A stretch of 64,000 nucleotides of DNA from JAHRVQ01 sp029941905. Its GTDB lineage: Bacteria; Pseudomonadota; Gammaproteobacteria; Pseudomonadales; Azotimanducaceae. Location of the stretch: the NCBI GenBank assembly GCA_029941905.1, contig JAPYTQ010000005.1:1-64000 (forward strand). The letters are read 5' to 3'. Below the pieces are notes generated by a model. It saw only the letters and a list, made by a program, of their open reading frames with translations, searched no databases and was not told the origin of the DNA. This document shows positions 61,757-64,000 of this stretch, piece by piece (positions within the stretch are counted from its first letter, which is position 1; each line of letters begins with the position of its first letter). A program made the translations under genes and the position numbers.

Positions 61757-62695
61757 ATGACCCTGTCACCGAATATCCGCCTTAGAATGTCTACCTTGTT
61801 CGAAGAATCGACAAATGAACAGATAATCGAAAAATTTCTCGATGCTCTCTGGCTCGAAAAAGGCCTGAGTCAGAATACACTGGAATCCTATCGTCGGGAC
61901 CTCGAGGCATTTAACCACTGGTTAAGCAAAAGGGACCTGATCGCCGTCAAACGTCAGCACCTGACGCAGTACCTCGCGGACCGTATGGGTCGTGGAATCA
62001 AAGCGCGTTCCACTGCGCGTGCCCTGTCATGCTTGCGAGGTCTGTACAGGTACCTGTTACGGGAAAACGTGATCAGCGAAGATCCCACGTTGAAGATTGA
62101 GAATCCAAAACTTGGACGACCTTTGCCCGACAGCCTGACAGAAACAGATATCGAAGCACTGCTCAGATCGCCGGATGTAGCCACAACCATTGGATTAAGA
62201 GATCGGACCATGCTTGAGGTTTTGTATGCAAGCGGATTACGCGTCACGGAATTGGTGACCCTGAAGCTAACGGATATTAACCTTCGGCAGGGTGTGGTAC
62301 GTGTAATGGGAAAGGGTAATAAGGAGCGTCTTGTCCCGTTAGGCGAAGAGGCTATCGCCTGGATTCAAAAATACCTGTTGGAAGCGAGGCAGGAACTGCT
62401 GAAGAAAAATCTCCAGCAGGATATTGTCTTCCCGAGTACACAGGCAAAACCCATGACTCGCCAGACGTTCTGGCATCGAATCAGGCTCCACGCACAGACC
62501 GCTGGCATCGTAAAAAAGCTCTCTCCCCATACACTTCGGCATGCATTTGCCACTCATCTGTTGAATCACGGTGCAGACCTGCGGGTTGTTCAGATGCTAT
62601 TGGGGCATAGTGACCTGTCCACAACTCAGATATACACCCATGTGGCTCAGCAGAGATTGAAACAGCTTCATCAGACCCATCACCCGCGAGGCTAA
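61757..62695 (+). CDS. xerD: site-specific tyrosine recombinase XerD
   Basis: 312 aa from ATG 61757 (ATG 61787 is an alternative 10 codons in and closer to family length). With XerC it resolves chromosome dimers at dif. The N-terminal SAM-like domain (FLDALWLEKGLSQNTLESYR) is followed by the catalytic domain with Arg in YASGLRVTEL, HTLRHAFATHL, LGHSDLSTT and nucleophile Tyr in TQIYTHV. The neighbour dsbC identifies it as XerD rather than XerC. Confidence 0.96.
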   Translation: MTLSPNIRLRMSTLFEESTNEQIIEKFLDALWLEKGLSQNTLESYRRDLEAFNHWLSKRDLIAVKRQHLTQYLADRMGRGIKARSTARALSCLRGLYRYLLRENVISEDPTLKIENPKLGRPLPDSLTETDIEALLRSPDVATTIGLRDRTMLEVLYASGLRVTELVTLKLTDINLRQGVVRVMGKGNKERLVPLGEEAIAWIQKYLLEARQELLKKNLQQDIVFPSTQAKPMTRQTFWHRIRLHAQTAGIVKKLSPHTLRHAFATHLLNHGADLRVVQMLLGHSDLSTTQIYTHVAQQRLKQLHQTHHPRG

Positions 62696-62810
62696 CCCCT
62701 TTTCACTCAAAATAGTGACGTTTGTCAACTGTTCGTCACAAAAAGCGGCGAGCCTGTGATCTAATAGGCGCCTGTGGAACCATTAATGTTTACAATCGGT
62801 CTGATTCACT

Positions 62811-62892
62811 AGGAGGCTGACTGAGAATAGAAACCGTAGCCAGCCCAAATTAGATTTACCACAGTAGGTTCTCTATTCTCGGTCAGCCTCCT
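62811..62892. repeat. 82-bp inverted-repeat element between xerD and dsbC
   Basis: The left arm (62811-62835, AGGAGGCTGACTGAGAATAG then AAACC) matches the reverse complement of the right arm (62867-62892) with one substitution and one small insertion. The 31-bp interior shows no further pairing. Confidence 0.8.
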
Positions 62893-62954
62893 GGGGATTG
62901 ATTCAAAAACTTCATTGATGCAAAGTGCATCGAAACAAGCTCTCAAGGTCTGTT

Positions 62955-63698
62955 ATGAGAAAAACACTAATATTCGTGATCCTGCTGGTCATTGGGTTAC
63001 CGGGCTTTGCCAAGCCAGAGAAACAATCGGAAGAGGAAATCATCAATACCATTCGAGCTCGCCTCTCAACCGCGCGACCGGATCTACCGATTCCCGACAT
63101 TTTTCCAAGTCAGTTAGAAGGGTTTTATTATGTGAGCCTGCTGGGTGGGCAGACGCTGTATATCTCCAGCGACGGCAAGTACCTGTTCGCAGGTGATTTG
63201 TATGAAATATTGGAAGTCGGACTGGTTAACCTGACTGAAACCGGCCGTTCAGTTCAGCGTAAACGCCTGCTGGATGCTCTGGATGAGTCCGAGATGTTGG
63301 TCTTTGCACCACCAAAAGAGATGATAAAGGCCACGGTTACCGTGTTTACCGACATTGATTGCACCTACTGCCGTAAGTTGCATAGGGAAGTCCCTGAGCT
63401 CAATCGCCTGGGAATTGCAGTTCGCTATCTGGCGTACCCCCGAGCGGGTACCAGTTCCGAGTCTTACAACAAATTTGTTTCCGCCTGGTGTGCAGACAAT
63501 CCCAAAGCTGCCCTGACGAAAGCCAAGAACAACCAGCCGATAGAAGAAAAAACCTGTGACAATCCGGTCGCCGCACAATATAAGCTGGGCTCAACCATGG
63601 GCGTTAATTCTACTCCCTCGCTGGTCTATGAAGATGGGAGCATGGACCCCGGCTATATGCCAGCGGCCAAATTAGCCGAGAGGCTCGGAATACTGTGA
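62955..63698 (+). CDS. dsbC: thiol:disulfide interchange protein DsbC
   Basis: 247 aa from ATG 62955, which gives a clean signal peptide (RKTLIFVILLVIGLPGFA, cleavage near 19) and has AAGG before it; the frame is open to 62925. Periplasmic disulfide isomerase. The N-terminal dimerisation domain contains GFYYVSL and LYISSDGKYLFAGDLYE. The thioredoxin domain has active site C136-TY-C139 and a cis-proline loop (NSTPSLV). A second Cys pair is at CADNP and TCDNP. Confidence 0.96.
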   Translation: MRKTLIFVILLVIGLPGFAKPEKQSEEEIINTIRARLSTARPDLPIPDIFPSQLEGFYYVSLLGGQTLYISSDGKYLFAGDLYEILEVGLVNLTETGRSVQRKRLLDALDESEMLVFAPPKEMIKATVTVFTDIDCTYCRKLHREVPELNRLGIAVRYLAYPRAGTSSESYNKFVSAWCADNPKAALTKAKNNQPIEEKTCDNPVAAQYKLGSTMGVNSTPSLVYEDGSMDPGYMPAAKLAERLGIL

Positions 63699-63829
63699 TT
63701 CGGGTTCTCTAAACCCGTACAATTCCTGGAGTTTTTACTCTGACCCCTCCTGTTTCTTGCCTGATCTCCAGTCTGGTTTTAGCATAGATTGACGAATAAC
63801 CGTTTTAACGAAAAAAATGAGAAACCCAA

Positions 63830-64000
63830 GTGCCAACTATAGAAGATTTTCCTCGCATCAAAAGGCTGCCTCCTTACATCTTCAGTGTTACCGATGCATT
63901 GAAGAAAGAGGCGAGGGAACGCGGCGAAGATGTGATTGACTTCGGCATGGGCAACCCGGACCAGGCCACACCCCGGCATATTGTCGACAAGTTGATCGAA
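63830..64000 (+). CDS. PLP-dependent aminotransferase (AlaC-like), 5' part
   Basis: 57 codons from GTG 63830 to the window end: MPTIEDFPRIKRLPPYIFSV, then VIDFGMGNPDQATP, the N-terminal signature of class I aminotransferases of the AlaC/YfdZ group (glutamate-pyruvate transaminase), often encoded before hom and thrC. Truncated by the window. Confidence 0.85.
   Translation, partial: MPTIEDFPRIKRLPPYIFSVTDALKKEARERGEDVIDFGMGNPDQATPRHIVDKLIE

Overview
The window is bacterial chromosomal DNA, most likely from a gammaproteobacterium close to the Pseudomonadales and related marine lineages. The evidence is gene content and order: queA-tgt-yajC-secD-secF, suhB/trmJ divergent, a complete isc operon in the order iscR-S-U-A-hscB-hscA-fdx-iscX, ndk-rlmN-pilW-rodZ-ispG-hisS-yfgM-bamB-der, ffh beside a CcsA/YpjD gene and a CNNM/CorC gene, rpsP-rimM-trmD-rplS, and xerD-dsbC. 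I cannot name the genus. The sequence is a draft scaffold: it has three runs of exactly 100 N, and each run is flanked on both sides by copies of the same short tandem repeat.

Layout. 1-6800: partial tRNA-Leu(CAA), queuosine genes queA and tgt, then the SecDF-YajC export module and suhB on the other strand. 7100-14070: trmJ, then the iron-sulfur (isc) operon behind a promoter carrying two abutting IscR-type sites. 14260-23450: a long same-strand run for nucleotide metabolism, translation (rlmN, hisS, der), type IV pili (pilW), cell shape (rodZ), isoprenoids (ispG) and envelope assembly (yfgM, bamB). 23500-29700: a SYLF-domain protein, an M23 peptidase, xseA, an M20 peptidase and guaA (guaB is not beside it). 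29700-30411: a small A+T-rich cassette of a membrane protein plus an XRE-type repressor behind an operator-rich promoter, probably acquired. 30680-40000: gcvR-like gene, tadA, a 10-bp tandem array, purL, two NUDIX hydrolases, a gamma-carbonic-anhydrase-like protein and leuA with a candidate leucine leader peptide. 40200-44010: CNNM/CorC protein, CcsA/YpjD protein and ffh.

44005-59243 is a surface-polysaccharide island of about 15 kb between ffh and rpsP, two genes that are near neighbours in many relatives. Its first gene overlaps the ffh stop by 4 nt. It encodes a two-domain oxidoreductase, an asparagine-synthase-type amidotransferase, two methyltransferases, four glycosyltransferases (GT4, GT4, GT2, GT26), a flippase-like gene split by a frameshift, two toroid-type proteins and one unrecognised protein. 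59401-64000 returns to core genes: rpsP-rimM-trmD-rplS, xerD, dsbC and the start of an aminotransferase gene.

The most unusual general property is the density of short tandem duplications (periods of about 9, 10, 12, 13, 14, 18, 19-20 and 21 bp, plus a 118-bp partial gene duplication) and of small palindromic intergenic elements. One 45-bp palindrome occurs twice, in opposite orientation, in the iscR leader and between rimM and trmD. I found no CRISPR array, prophage, transposase, rRNA or plasmid function.
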